DNA from: Oscillospiraceae bacterium
GTDB lineage: Bacteria > Bacillota > Clostridia > Oscillospirales > Oscillospiraceae
Length of the DNA stretch: 59,927 bases
Assembly (NCBI GenBank): GCA_015067935.1
Contig: SVLL01000003.1
Span: forward strand, 1 to 59,927
Direction: 5' to 3'
Position numbers and translations under genes: made by a program. This document shows positions 23,832 through 33,164 of this stretch, in pieces. Below the pieces are notes generated by a model. It had not been told where the DNA came from. It saw only the letters and a list, made by a program, of their open reading frames with translations, and did no database searches. Position 1 is the stretch's first letter. The number at the start of each line of letters is the position of its first letter.

Positions 23832-25701
23832 ATTGATTCTGTTCCAGCCAGATGAGCAGAACCGCAATGTCCGAGGGGCTGACACCGGAGATGCGTCCGG
23901 CCTGACCGATGGACAAGGGACGGATCTGCTGCAATTTCTGCCGGGCCTCCAAGCGCAGGCCGGTGATGGATTCGTAATCGATATTTTCCGGCAGCAGACG
24001 GGTCTCCTCCTTGCGGAATTCCTCCACCTGCTTTTGCTGCCGCTGGAGATAGCCGGCATATTTGATCTGAATTTCTACCTCGTCGGTTATGGCTTGGGAA
24101 AGCATCGGACGCTGGGCATCAAAGGGGGCAAGGTCGGCATAAGTCACCTGCGGGCGGCGGAGCAAATCAGCCAATCGGGCGGAGTTTGCCACCGGGGCGG
24201 AATCCCGGGCGGCAAGCATTTCGTTCAGCTTTTCGCTTGCGGGGATGCCGCTGGACTCCAAACGGCGGATCTCCTGATTCACCGCCTCGTATTTTGCCTC
24301 CACCTGCGCCAGACGCTCCGGCGGAACAAGACCGATGGCCGCACCCAGATGGGTCAGCCGCTGGTCCGCATTATCCTGCCGGTGGAGCAGGCGGTATTCC
24401 GAGCGGCTGGTCATAATCCGGTAGGGTTCTTCCGTTCCCTTGGTCACCAGATCGTCGATCAGCGTGCCGATGTAGCTGCTCTCCCGGGTCAGCACAAAGG
24501 GGGGCTTGTTCCGGATCTTCAGGGCGGCATTGATGCCTGCCACAAGACCCTGAACGGCAGCCTCCTCATAGCCCGACGAGCCGTTGAACTGGCCGGCACC
24601 GTAAAGCCCCGATACTGCCTTGGTTTCCAAGGTGGGCAGCAGCGCGGTGGGGTCGATGCATTCGTATTCGATGGCGTAGGCCGGGCGCATCATTTCCGCG
24701 TTTTCAAGGCCTTCAATCGTGCGCATCATTGCAATCTGCACATCCTCCGGCAAGCTGGAGGAGAAGCCCTGAATGTACAATTCTTCCGTGTCCAGACCGC
24801 AGGGTTCGATGAACAGCTGGTGCCGGGGCTTGTCTGCGAAGCGGTCGATTTTGGTTTCGATGCTGGGGCAGTAGCGAGGTCCGATACCGGAAATCGTTCC
24901 GTCAAACATAGGGCTGCGGTGGAAATTGGCGCGGATGATTTCATGGGTGCGCTCGTTGGTGTAGGTCAGGTAGCACACCGCGGAGTTGTTGACGGGTTTT
25001 TCCGTTCGGAAGGAGAAAGGTTCGGGAATGTCATCCCCGGGCTGGAGCTCCATTTTGGAAAAATCAACGCTGCGGCGGTTAATGCGGGGCGGTGTGCCGG
25101 TTTTGAAACGGCGCAGGGGAAGCCCCAGCGCGCGGAGATTGTCCGCAAGGCCCACGGAAGGGTGCATTCCGTCCGGCCCGGAGGGAATGACGGCTTCACC
25201 GGTGATGACGGTGCTGTCCAAGTAAGTGCCGGTGGCGATCACCACCGCTTTGGCGGTGTATTCTGCGCCCAGTTGGGTGCGCACGCCGGTGACGGCACCG
25301 TTTTCGGTGAGTACGGCGGTGATTTGTGCCTGCTTCAGCTGCAGATTCTCCTGCAGCTCCAGCGTGTGCTTCATCACCTGCTGGTACTTCCGGCGGTCCG
25401 CCTGCGCCCGGAGGGAGTGAACGGCAGGGCCTTTGCCCCGGTTCAGCATCCGGTACTGGATGCAGGCTTTATCGGCGGCTACGCCCATCTCACCGCCCAG
25501 CGCGTCCAGCTCCCGGACAAGGTGACCCTTGCCGGTGCCGCCGATGGCCGGATTGCAGGGGAGATTCGCCACCGCATCCATATTGATTGTAAAGAGTATG
25601 GTGCTGCAGCCGAGCCTTGCCGCGGCCAGCGCGGCCTCAATGCCGGCGTGACCGGCACCGATGACGGCTACATCGCATTCTCCTGCGTGATAGGTGGTCA
25701 T
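23830..25701 (-). CDS. mnmG: tRNA uridine-5-carboxymethylaminomethyl modification enzyme
   Basis: The 623-residue protein is MnmG (GidA). The FAD-binding Rossmann motif [19 protein letters not shown] is at the N-terminus, [20 protein letters not shown] and [20 protein letters not shown] are characteristic, and the C-terminal helical domain ends [22 protein letters not shown] ([16 protein letters not shown]). With MnmE it modifies the wobble uridine of several tRNAs. GAGGAA precedes the start; the upstream in-frame ATG lies inside trmB. It is co-transcribed with trmB, which ends four bases upstream. Confidence 0.97.
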   Translation of the reverse strand: MTTYHAGECDVAVIGAGHAGIEAALAAARLGCSTILFTINMDAVANLPCNPAIGGTGKGHLVRELDALGGEMGVAADKACIQYRMLNRGKGPAVHSLRAQADRRKYQQVMKHTLELQENLQLKQAQITAVLTENGAVTGVRTQLGAEYTAKAVVIATGTYLDSTVITGEAVIPSGPDGMHPSVGLADNLRALGLPLRRFKTGTPPRINRRSVDFSKMELQPGDDIPEPFSFRTEKPVNNSAVCYLTYTNERTHEIIRANFHRSPMFDGTISGIGPRYCPSIETKIDRFADKPRHQLFIEPCGLDTEELYIQGFSSSLPEDVQIAMMRTIEGLENAEMMRPAYAIEYECIDPTALLPTLETKAVSGLYGAGQFNGSSGYEEAAVQGLVAGINAALKIRNKPPFVLTRESSYIGTLIDDLVTKGTEEPYRIMTSRSEYRLLHRQDNADQRLTHLGAAIGLVPPERLAQVEAKYEAVNQEIRRLESSGIPASEKLNEMLAARDSAPVANSARLADLLRRPQVTYADLAPFDAQRPMLSQAITDEVEIQIKYAGYLQRQQKQVEEFRKEETRLLPENIDYESITGLRLEARQKLQQIRPLSIGQAGRISGVSPSDIAVLLIWLEQNQ

Positions 25702-25705
25702 AGGG

Positions 25706-26389
25706 TTATTCCTCTTCGTTGGCGGTTTTCTTTTCCACAGGGGGGAGTTTGAAGGGCTTGCAGACAACCTCGCACCGGTTGATGGGTGTGCCGAGGGCGT
25801 GGAATTTTTCTTCGTAGCCGGTCATAATGCCCACAATGCCGTTTTCGTGGAGATTCCGGGTCAGATTCTTGACCTCCAGACCGCAGGCGGCAAATTCCTC
25901 TACGGAAAATTCAAACAGGGGGGCGTTGTCGGTCTTATAATGGATTTCTCCGTTTTCCTTGACCACCCTGCAGTATTTATCCAAAAAGGTCCGGTAAGTC
26001 AGGCGGCGTTTGGCGTTCTTCTTCCGGGGCCACGGGTCGGGGAAGTTGATGAACAGCCGGTCGATTTCGCTGCCGGCAAAGATCTCTTCGATTTTTTCCA
26101 CATCCATATCGATATAGAACACATTGGTAAGACCCATGGCTTTGGCCTTTTCCATAGCGACAACGACCGCTTCCCGGCAACGCTCCACGGCAATCAGCAG
26201 TACATCCGGATTGGCAGCAGCGGTTTCTGCGGTGAATTTGCCCTTGCCGCAGCCAACCTCCACCCAAAGGGCAGTACAGTCCGGCTTCAGCTGTCGCCAA
26301 GTGCCTTTATGGGCGGCGGCATCGTCGATGCGGTAGGCGGCGCACTTCTCCATTCTGGGCTCTAAATTGCGCATTTTTCTCATTCTCAT
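25706..26389 (-). CDS. trmB: tRNA (guanine-N7)-methyltransferase
   Basis: The 227-residue product has the SAM-binding motif [19 protein letters not shown], the [18 protein letters not shown] segment that binds tRNA and contains the catalytic Asp, and the TrmB C-terminus [14 protein letters not shown]. It methylates guanosine 46 of tRNAs. It precedes mnmG on the same strand, so both act in tRNA modification. Confidence 0.96.
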   Translation of the reverse strand: MRMRKMRNLEPRMEKCAAYRIDDAAAHKGTWRQLKPDCTALWVEVGCGKGKFTAETAAANPDVLLIAVERCREAVVVAMEKAKAMGLTNVFYIDMDVEKIEEIFAGSEIDRLFINFPDPWPRKKNAKRRLTYRTFLDKYCRVVKENGEIHYKTDNAPLFEFSVEEFAACGLEVKNLTRNLHENGIVGIMTGYEEKFHALGTPINRCEVVCKPFKLPPVEKKTANEEE

Positions 26390-26475
26390 ATCAGTTTCCT
26401 CCCGTGGGGGTCAAATCATAAATTTCAGCTTAATATTATAGCAGAAAAGAAGCTTTTCGTCAAAACATTTTACAA

Positions 26476-26492
26476 ATATCCCCCCGGTGGGC
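26476..26492. promoter_or_regulatory. Candidate CsoR-type operator
   Basis: ATATCCCCCCGGTGGGC is a GC-rich pseudo-palindrome, resembling the CCC..GGG operators of CsoR-family regulators. It lies just upstream of the -35 element of the CsoR gene. Confidence 0.4.
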
Positions 26493-26521
26493 TTGCGCAA
26501 GGGCGTTTTTTGGGGTATAAT
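26493..26521 (+). promoter_or_regulatory. Promoter of the CsoR-family gene
   Basis: TTGCGC at 26493-26498 and TATAAT at 26516-26521 are separated by 17 bases. Confidence 0.6.
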
Positions 26522-26550
26522 GCGAAAAAAAGACGAAGGAGGCGCAAAAA

Positions 26551-26889
26551 ATGGGCGAACATCATCACGACCATGAACACGATCACGCCTATATGCACGC
26601 CCACGGCATTGCCCATCATCACGGCCATGTCCACGAAAATCAGAAGGCAGTCATCAATCGGCTGGCTCGGGCCATCGGGCATCTGGAAAAGGTGAAGAAG
26701 ATGGTGGAGGACGGGCACGATTGCTCCGAGGTGCTGGTGCAATTAGCGGCAGTACGCTCTGCCATTGAGAACACCGGAAAGGTGATTTTGCAGGATCACA
26801 TGCGCCACTGTATGGTGGATGCGGTGGAGGCCGGGGATCAGGAAGCGATTGAGGATCTGTGTCAGGCGATTGAGAAGTTTATGAAATAA
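26551..26889 (+). CDS. CsoR-family metal-sensing repressor with histidine-rich N-terminus
   Basis: The 112-residue protein has the DUF156 helical fold. Cys58, His83 and Cys87 have exactly the spacing of the CsoR Cu(I) ligands (25 and 4 residues). The N-terminal 28 residues contain 13 histidines, which may deliver or sense Cu, Ni, Zn or Co and is unusual for the family. AAGGAGG precedes the ATG. No copper pump or chaperone gene is adjacent, so it may control distant targets or only itself. Confidence 0.85.
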   Translation: MGEHHHDHEHDHAYMHAHGIAHHHGHVHENQKAVINRLARAIGHLEKVKKMVEDGHDCSEVLVQLAAVRSAIENTGKVILQDHMRHCMVDAVEAGDQEAIEDLCQAIEKFMK

Positions 26890-26920
26890 GCCTGCTGTGG
26901 CTTTATATAGGACTTTTTCG

Positions 26921-26955
26921 GAAAGTTGCATCTTCGGATGCAACTTTCTTTTTTT
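26921..26955 (+). terminator. Strong intrinsic terminator
   Basis: GAAAGTTGCATC and GATGCAACTTTC form a 12-bp stem with a TTCG loop, followed by at least eight T's. It lies only about 30 bases before the first phage gene. Confidence 0.9.
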
Positions 26956-26985
26956 CTGCCTGCTTGTGTGAAAGGAAGGGTGGAT

Positions 26986-27312
26986 ATGAAGGTCAAAAAG
27001 GGTGAAAAGGAGCTTCAAAAGCGCATTCAGACCGGCACTGTTACGCGTTCGGATGTGGCCCGCCGGTTGGCGGAGCTGGCATTCGGAAAGGCAAACGATT
27101 GCGTGAAGCTGGTGCTGGGGGAGCATACACAGCCCGACGGGCTGGACCTGAGTCTTCTGACAGAATTAAAGCGCAACGACAAGGGCACGCTGGAGGTCAA
27201 GCTGGTGGATCGGCTGAAGGCCTTGGAGCAGCTGGCGGTTTTGGCGGAGAACGAGGGGACGGATCTGGAGAGCTTTTTGCAGGCAATGCAGGAAAGTGGG
27301 GAGCCGGGATGA
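26986..27312 (+). CDS. Putative phage terminase small subunit
   Basis: The 108-residue product is helical and basic at the N-terminus (VKKGEKELQKRIQTGTVTRS). It precedes the terminase large subunit with an ATGA overlap, which is the usual place for the small subunit that selects DNA. The sequence is not diagnostic, so the call rests on context. AAAGGAAGGGTGG precedes the ATG. Confidence 0.5.
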   Translation: MKVKKGEKELQKRIQTGTVTRSDVARRLAELAFGKANDCVKLVLGEHTQPDGLDLSLLTELKRNDKGTLEVKLVDRLKALEQLAVLAENEGTDLESFLQAMQESGEPG

Positions 27313-28562
27313 GTTACCGGGCCTTTTCACCAAAACAAAAAACAGTGCTGACCTGGTGGGTGCCGGGAAATGTCCACTACAGCCGGGAGGCTATCGTCTG
27401 CGACGGAGCGGTGCGTTCCGGAAAGACGCTGGCAATGGGACTTTCTTTTTTTCTGTGGGCGATGACCTGCTTTGACGGGATGCGGTTTGGCGTGTGCGGC
27501 AAGACCATTTCATCCCTGCGGCGCAATGTTTTGTCCGAAATTCTGCCCCGATTGGCAGGACTGGGCGCAAGCTGGAAGGAAAAACGGACGGAGAACTTAG
27601 TGACGGTGACCTTTCAGGGGAATACCAATCAGTTTTACATCTTCGGCGGACGGGATGAGAGCTCGGCCAGCCTGATTCAGGGTATTACCTTTGCAGGGGT
27701 TTTGCTGGACGAGGTGGCATTGATGCCCAAATCCTTCGTGGAGCAGGCCTGTGCCCGATGCTCCGTGGCCGGGAGCCGGCTGTGGTTCAACTGCAATCCG
27801 GCAGGGCCCAATCACTGGTTTTACAAGGACTGGATTTTAGAGGCGGAGAAGCGGAACTGTCTGCGCCTGCATTTTCTGATGGAGGACAATCCGTCCCTGA
27901 CCAAGGCCATCAGAGCGCGGTATGAGCGGCTGTACTCCGGGGTGTTTCATCGGCGGTTTGTGCTGGGGCAATGGGCGCAGGCGGAGGGACGGGTGTATGA
28001 CTTCTTTGGGCTGGAAATGGTGAAGCCTGTGCCGACGGGGAATTTTGAAAAGTGGTACATTTCCTGCGATTACGGCACGGTCAATCCCACCTCTATGGGA
28101 TTGTGGGGACTGCAAAAGGGTGTGTGGTATCGGGTGAAGGAATTTTACTTTGATTCCCGGGTCAAACACCGGCAGATGACCGATGAGGAGTATGCTGACG
28201 CCTTGGCAAAGCTGGCAGGGGACAGACCCATCGACGGGGTAATTGTGGACCCGTCAGCCGCTAGCTTTATGGAGGTGCTGCGCCGCCGCGGGTGGCGGGT
28301 GCAGAAGGCGGAGAATGAAGTGCTGTCCGGTATTCGGCTCACAGCTGATTATTTGAAGACCGGGAAAATCGTCATTTGCGAGGGGTGCAATGACATCCTG
28401 CGGGAAATGGATGCCTATGTGTGGGATCTGGAAAGTGAAGCCCGGGATCGGGTGAAAAAAGAACACGATCACGCCCTCGACGAAATGCGGTACTTTGCCG
28501 CGACGGTACTTGGGAAAAAATCTGTCGGTTTTGCGGTGGCAACTGTGGAACGGCGGAAATAA
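27309..28562 (+). CDS. Phage terminase large subunit (PBSX type)
   Basis: The 417-residue protein has the packaging ATPase Walker A GAVRSGKT at residues 36-43, Walker B LLDEVALMP and a C-terminal RNase H-like nuclease with acidic residues in CDYGTVNPT, VIVDPSAASF and HALDEMRYF. It translocates DNA into the prohead. All acidic catalytic residues appear present, so the enzyme should be functional. The start overlaps the upstream stop by four bases. Confidence 0.92.
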   Translation: MSYRAFSPKQKTVLTWWVPGNVHYSREAIVCDGAVRSGKTLAMGLSFFLWAMTCFDGMRFGVCGKTISSLRRNVLSEILPRLAGLGASWKEKRTENLVTVTFQGNTNQFYIFGGRDESSASLIQGITFAGVLLDEVALMPKSFVEQACARCSVAGSRLWFNCNPAGPNHWFYKDWILEAEKRNCLRLHFLMEDNPSLTKAIRARYERLYSGVFHRRFVLGQWAQAEGRVYDFFGLEMVKPVPTGNFEKWYISCDYGTVNPTSMGLWGLQKGVWYRVKEFYFDSRVKHRQMTDEEYADALAKLAGDRPIDGVIVDPSAASFMEVLRRRGWRVQKAENEVLSGIRLTADYLKTGKIVICEGCNDILREMDAYVWDLESEARDRVKKEHDHALDEMRYFAATVLGKKSVGFAVATVERRK

Positions 28563-28576
28563 GAAAGGAGTAAGTT

Positions 28577-29728
28577 ATGAAACGAAAACAAAAGGAAAAG
28601 CCCTTGGCAGCGGCGGCCTGTCAGCTGCGAAGCGGTCAAAGCCATCCCTTCGGGGCACTGAAGGGGTTTGTGCCGCTGGGTACGGGAGAGGAGATGATAT
28701 ACCGTCAGCTCCGGGAGGCAATTCCGGTACTGGATGCGGCAGTGGGGAAGCTGGTACGGCTTTCCGGTGGGTTTGCGGTGGAATGCCGCAGCAAGGAGAG
28801 TCAGGAGCATTTGGAAAAATTCCTCCGGGATATGCCCTGTGGGCGTGGGCAAAGGGGTGTTGACAGCTTCCTGTCCGGGTTCGTGGACAGCCTGCTGGTC
28901 TACGGTCGCTCGGTGGGGGAGATGGTCGTCCATCGGGGAAAGCTGAAGGCGGTGTGCTGGGGGGATGTGACGCAACTTCAGGTGGTGGAGGGGGAGAATC
29001 CCTTGGATGTGGAGCTTTGGGGTCCTGACAGCAGGGGGCGTATGGGCGTGCTGCCCTATCAGCATCTGCTGCTGTTCACAACCCTGAATCCGGAGGCGGC
29101 CCATCCTTATGGCGTGAGCCTGTTCCGTGGGATGCCCTTTTTGGCAGACATTCTGATGAAAATCTATGCGGCAATTGGCGCAAATTGGGAGCGGGCCGGG
29201 AATGTGCGCTACAGCGTCATCTGCAAAAACGGGGAGAATATGGACCCGGCAATGGTGCAGGAGCGGGGCAATCAGGTTGCCCGGGAATGGAGCCGCGCCA
29301 TGGAGGATGCCAAGAATGGCACGATCCGGGATTTTGTGGCTGTGGGTGATGTGGAGATCAAGGTTATCGGCGGCGAAGCACCTATTCTGGATTCTCAGGT
29401 GCCGGTGCGGCAGATTCTGGAACAGCTGGTGGCCAAGACAGGCCTGCCGCCCTTCCTACTGGGCCTGAACTGGAGCACCACCGAGCGAATGAGTACCCAG
29501 CAGGCGGACATTCTGACTTCAGAACTGTGGGCACTGCGTCGGACGGTAGAGCCGGTGGTGCGGAAAATCTGCAAGACCTATCTTGCCTTGGAAGGGCTGG
29601 ATGACCGGGTGGAGATTCTTTGGAACGATATTTCTCTGCAGGACATTACGGAAGAAGCACGGGCGGAGCTTTACAAGGCGCAGGCGAAAAAATATTTGGC
29701 GCAAGCCAATGAAGGAGGAAGCAAATGA
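28577..29728 (+). CDS. Phage portal protein
   Basis: The 383-residue product fits the portal family by context and sequence: LVRLSGGFAVEC near the start, YGRSVGEMVVHRGKL, NVRYSVICKNGENM, and STTERMSTQQADILTSELWA near the C-terminus. Portal rings form the vertex for DNA entry and tail attachment. AGAAAGGAG precedes the ATG. It overlaps the next gene by four bases. Confidence 0.85.
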   Translation: MKRKQKEKPLAAAACQLRSGQSHPFGALKGFVPLGTGEEMIYRQLREAIPVLDAAVGKLVRLSGGFAVECRSKESQEHLEKFLRDMPCGRGQRGVDSFLSGFVDSLLVYGRSVGEMVVHRGKLKAVCWGDVTQLQVVEGENPLDVELWGPDSRGRMGVLPYQHLLLFTTLNPEAAHPYGVSLFRGMPFLADILMKIYAAIGANWERAGNVRYSVICKNGENMDPAMVQERGNQVAREWSRAMEDAKNGTIRDFVAVGDVEIKVIGGEAPILDSQVPVRQILEQLVAKTGLPPFLLGLNWSTTERMSTQQADILTSELWALRRTVEPVVRKICKTYLALEGLDDRVEILWNDISLQDITEEARAELYKAQAKKYLAQANEGGSK

Positions 29729-30618
29729 AAATTCAAAAGGAAACCAAGGTGGCATCTACCGGCAATGCAACCGCTGCCCAGCTGGAGGCCATCAACGCCC
29801 AGGCCAAGGCGGAATTGACAGCGGAGCAGGTGTATGTGTTCTCCGTACGGCTGTGCGACGATCAGATCGACAGAGATATGGAGCGGTTTGACACAGCGGC
29901 ACTGCCCATCCTCGCCAAGCTGTTTGTGGGCAAGACGGGAATCGTGGATCACAAGTGGAGCACAAGCGGTCAGGTGGCGAGAATCTTTGAAACGCAGGTG
30001 GTCTGCGAGGATGGCGTCAGCTACATCAAGGCGTGGGCATATATCCGTCGGGGCGGCAATGCGGAAGAAATCATCGCGGATATTGAGGCCGGTATCAAGA
30101 AGGAGATCTCTGTGGGCTGTGCCATGGGCCGGGCGGTTTGCTCTGTCTGCGGCAGCGAGTACGGTGCTTGTGGACATCAGAAGGGGGAGCATTACGATGG
30201 AATGCTCTGCTGCGTGATCCTGGGTGAGCCGATGGATGCCTACGAGTTTTCCTTTGTGGCAGTACCTGCCCAGCGGGAGGCAGGGGTCATCAAGGGCCTC
30301 GGTGGCGGCAACCGCTGTCTGAAGGAGCTGGCAGATGAATTCGGTGCGCAGGGAGAATACCGGGCGTTGTTTGCGCAGGCGCAGCTGGGTCGGCAGTATG
30401 AAAAGCAGCTGCAGGATGAGGTGGTGCGGCTGGTCCTTGCGCTGGATATGGGCATTGAAGAACCGGTGGCCCGTACCATCGCCAAAAAGGTTGGTGCGGA
30501 AGAGCTGCTGCACCTGAAAGCTGCGCTGGAAAAGCGTGTGGGGGAATACTACCCCGTGCAGACCCAGCTGTTTGGCCGCAGTCACGAAAATGATGTGGAA
30601 AGCGGCTTTTTGATCTAG
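29725..30618 (+). CDS. Putative phage prohead protease
   Basis: The 297-residue protein sits between portal and capsid, the expected place for the capsid maturation protease. GIVDHKWSTSGQVARIF supplies a likely catalytic His, KKEISVGCAMG a likely nucleophile Ser, and DAYEFSFVAVPAQREA resembles the prohead protease strand. The C-terminal ~100 residues (DEVVRLVLALDMGIEE) are helical and may be a scaffold. Evidence is pattern plus position. Confidence 0.65.
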   Translation: MKIQKETKVASTGNATAAQLEAINAQAKAELTAEQVYVFSVRLCDDQIDRDMERFDTAALPILAKLFVGKTGIVDHKWSTSGQVARIFETQVVCEDGVSYIKAWAYIRRGGNAEEIIADIEAGIKKEISVGCAMGRAVCSVCGSEYGACGHQKGEHYDGMLCCVILGEPMDAYEFSFVAVPAQREAGVIKGLGGGNRCLKELADEFGAQGEYRALFAQAQLGRQYEKQLQDEVVRLVLALDMGIEEPVARTIAKKVGAEELLHLKAALEKRVGEYYPVQTQLFGRSHENDVESGFLI

Positions 30619-30669
30619 GGACTACCGGAAAACCGGTGACCATATATTTTAATCTAGGAGGAAACAAAA

Positions 30670-31695
30670 ATGGGTTACGACAATCTGAAACTGGAAAAGG
30701 GCATGTACCGTCAGGAGGGCATGAGCTTTACCCAGGTGCTGGAGTCCTTGGACCCCAGCGAAAACTACCGCGGCACTGCTCTGGAGGGCACCGATGCTTT
30801 TCAGCGTCAGCTGAAGCGTTTCGGCATCCGGGTCAAGGGTGCCGGCTCTTCTCCCGTGGAGAAGTTTTTCCGCACGATGGATTCCGCAGTTCTGTTTCCA
30901 GAGTACATCGCACGCACGGTCCGTCAGGGTATGGAGGAGAATGATATTCTGCCCGACATCGTGGCAACCACTACGGTGATCGATTCTCTGGACTATCGTT
31001 CCATCTACTCCACTCCCACTGAGGATGACAAGGAACTGAAGGCTGTGGCTGAGGGCACAGAAATCCCCACCACTGAGATCACCACCAAGGAGCATCTGGT
31101 GAATCTGACCAAGCGGGGCAGAATGCTGGTGGCTTCTTACGAGGCTCTGCGCTTCCAGAAGCTGGATCTGTTCAGTGTGATGCTGCGCCAGATCGGTGCG
31201 TATATTCAGCACCAGCAGTTGGAGGACGCGGTGGATGTGATCCTCAGCGGTGACGGCAACGACAATGCAGCTGTCCAGTACACGGTGGGTACAAGTCCTA
31301 TTTCCGGCACCAAGGGCAGTTTGGGCTACGATCAGCTGGTGGAGTTCTGGAGCAAGTTTGATCCCTACACCATGAACACCATCCTCTGCTCCAGCGGTAC
31401 TATGACCAAGCTGCTGAAGGTGCCTGAGCTGCAGAATCCCATGACCGGTCTGAATTTCCAGGGCACCGGCAAGCTGACCACCCCTCTGGGCGCACAGCTG
31501 CACCGCACCAACGCAGTTGCTGACGGGATGATCATCGGTCTGGACAAGCGTTACGCGCTGGAGCTGGTGCGTGCCGGCGATGTGCTGGTGGAGTACGATA
31601 AGCTCATTGACCGTCAGCTGGAGCGTGCCGCCATCACCTCCATTTCCGGTTTCGGCAAGATCTGCGACGGCGCAGCGGCCATTCTGAATGTATGA
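30670..31695 (+). CDS. Phage major capsid protein (HK97-like)
   Basis: The 341-residue product follows the protease and has the HK97 layout: an N-terminal arm (about residues 1-60), the EGTEIPTTEITTKEHLVNL strands, a helical spine (SYEALRFQKLDLFSVMLRQI) and the P-domain TNAVADGMIIGLDKRYALE. AGGAGGAAAC precedes the ATG. No frameshift or internal stop is visible, so shells could form if the other parts are present. Confidence 0.87.
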   Translation: MGYDNLKLEKGMYRQEGMSFTQVLESLDPSENYRGTALEGTDAFQRQLKRFGIRVKGAGSSPVEKFFRTMDSAVLFPEYIARTVRQGMEENDILPDIVATTTVIDSLDYRSIYSTPTEDDKELKAVAEGTEIPTTEITTKEHLVNLTKRGRMLVASYEALRFQKLDLFSVMLRQIGAYIQHQQLEDAVDVILSGDGNDNAAVQYTVGTSPISGTKGSLGYDQLVEFWSKFDPYTMNTILCSSGTMTKLLKVPELQNPMTGLNFQGTGKLTTPLGAQLHRTNAVADGMIIGLDKRYALELVRAGDVLVEYDKLIDRQLERAAITSISGFGKICDGAAAILNV

Positions 31696-32048
31696 GCCTG
31701 ACGGAACAGATCTATGCCCAAGCCCTTGTACTGTCCCAGGATTCCACGGATGTGAATCAGGAGCTTCTGAAAATGCTGTGCCGCAGTGCGGAAAATGCAC
31801 TGCGGCGGCTGCTCCGGGATGGGATCAGTCCGGAGGATTGTCGGGCGGATTTCATCGCAGGTGCCAGCCTGATGGCTCTGGCTGCGCTGTCTGAGACCGA
31901 CGATATGGCCAATCTTGAGCAGATTCGCACCGGAGATGTCACCCTGCGACGGGGCAGCACCGATTCAGCCGCTTGCTGTTTGCGGTATCAGGCGGAGATG
32001 ATTATGCGCCCGTACTTAAAAACTGCATTTTCATTTATGGGGGTATGA
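31692..32048 (+). CDS. Head-tail connector-like protein
   Basis: The 118-residue product is helical, starting MSLTEQIYAQALVLSQDSTD, with a C-terminal RYQAEMIMRPYLKTAFSFMG. Position directly after the capsid gene and the ATGA overlap match gp6-type connector (adaptor) proteins. The sequence alone is not diagnostic. Confidence 0.6.
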   Translation: MSLTEQIYAQALVLSQDSTDVNQELLKMLCRSAENALRRLLRDGISPEDCRADFIAGASLMALAALSETDDMANLEQIRTGDVTLRRGSTDSAACCLRYQAEMIMRPYLKTAFSFMGV

Positions 32049-32051
32049 GCA

Positions 32052-32387
32052 TTGCGAAAGCTGGTAGACCGGATCTTCCGCAAGTACGGGACGCGTGTGG
32101 AGATCAACACCGGGGAAAGTATCGCAGAAACCCGGGGCTTCGTCCATTACTCCGCAACCACCGCCCGGAAGCATCTGCTGCCCAATTATGCTCCATTGGG
32201 GCAGATTCCGCCGGGACATTGCCGGTTGCTGCTGCCTGCTTACAGCGTGTCGGAGGGGCAGGAGGTGTCCTACGGCAGCAGATGGTATATCGTGCGGCAG
32301 GTGGAGCGGGTGTGGCTGGGGGATGAAGCCATTTATGACCGCTGCCTGTGCGAGGAGAGAGGGGAGTATGACCAATGGGGCAAATGA
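32052..32387 (+). CDS. Head closure-like protein
   Basis: The 111-residue product is beta-rich, consistent with small head-closure/minor head proteins (VEINTGESIAETRGFVHYSA). It begins at TTG behind GGGGGTATG, three bases after the previous stop, and its end overlaps the next gene. Function inferred from position. Confidence 0.5.
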   Translation: MRKLVDRIFRKYGTRVEINTGESIAETRGFVHYSATTARKHLLPNYAPLGQIPPGHCRLLLPAYSVSEGQEVSYGSRWYIVRQVERVWLGDEAIYDRCLCEERGEYDQWGK

Positions 32388-33049
32388 TTGTGGATAAGGT
32401 TGTGCAGCTGCTTGGCAGCGGCGGCATCCGGACACAGCCGGCGTATCCTGCCGGGAAAATCACACGGGTGACCGGACCGGTGGCGGCGGTGAGTCTGGAA
32501 TCTTTGGATACGGAGAAACAGCTCACAACGGTGCTGGTGGAAATCTTAGGCCCACGGGAAGGGGGCGGCTACGCCTGTCAGAAAAAGGCACTGGAGGCCT
32601 GCGCATTGCTGGAAGTCGGCGGGGGCGTGTGCTCCCAAGGAAAATGCAGCTTTGTGCGGCAGAGCGATTTGTTCCGGGTGCCGGTGAAGGCGGTATTTCA
32701 CGGAGTTGCCCGGGCAAATGCGTGGGAAGAACCCGTCCGCCCGGTACTCGTTGCCGGGGGTCTGACATTGGATCGGCTGGAGGAATTTTCCGCCCAGCAG
32801 AATGTGTCGGGAACGGACACATCCATCTACAATGCCCCTTGGACCTTTACGGTGGAGGAATTCTTTCCGTGGGGCGTGTGGAACACGCTGGAGCCGGACG
32901 AGCCGTTTACAATGGACCTGCGCTATGATGGGAATATTGAGCGTTTTGAACGGTGCGTGTGGACCCACAGGGAACGCATCAAGGAAACAGGCGGTATTCG
33001 TCAGATCCGAAAAGGAAAAGCCGAAGGGCGCAGCCTGACAAGCGAATAA
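32375..33049 (+). CDS. Phage structural protein of unknown role
   Basis: The 224-residue product contains WTFTVEEFFPWGVWNTLEPD and a basic tail. In complete phages a tail completion protein or tail terminator would be expected here. It is the last gene of the head block and is followed at once by a strong terminator, so the tail genes do not follow. AGGGGAGTATG precedes the ATG. Confidence 0.55.
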   Translation: MGQMIVDKVVQLLGSGGIRTQPAYPAGKITRVTGPVAAVSLESLDTEKQLTTVLVEILGPREGGGYACQKKALEACALLEVGGGVCSQGKCSFVRQSDLFRVPVKAVFHGVARANAWEEPVRPVLVAGGLTLDRLEEFSAQQNVSGTDTSIYNAPWTFTVEEFFPWGVWNTLEPDEPFTMDLRYDGNIERFERCVWTHRERIKETGGIRQIRKGKAEGRSLTSE

Positions 33050-33053
33050 GAGG

Positions 33054-33089
33054 AAGCAGCCATTCCGAAAGGGATGGCTGCTTTTTTAC
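33054..33089 (+). terminator. Intrinsic terminator ending the phage head operon
   Basis: AAGCAGCCATTCC and GGGATGGCTGCTT form a strong stem with a GAAA loop, then TTTTTT. It lies five bases after the last head gene stop. Confidence 0.9.
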
Positions 33090-33164
33090 TTGTCAAAGAA
33101 AACCCCCAGCACGGTTGGGGGTTCCAAAAAGCTTTCGCTATGCCTAGTCCCGCCGCAGCGGAAA

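Noticed and set aside
23833..25752. A 639-codon open frame antisense to mnmG
   Set aside because: It is an exact shadow of a conserved gene with no ribosome site and no recognisable family; GC-rich codon bias keeps the opposite frame open.
26986..33049. Complete prophage
   Set aside because: No integrase, repressor, replication or tail genes and no clear attachment sites flank the block, so it is described as a head module only.
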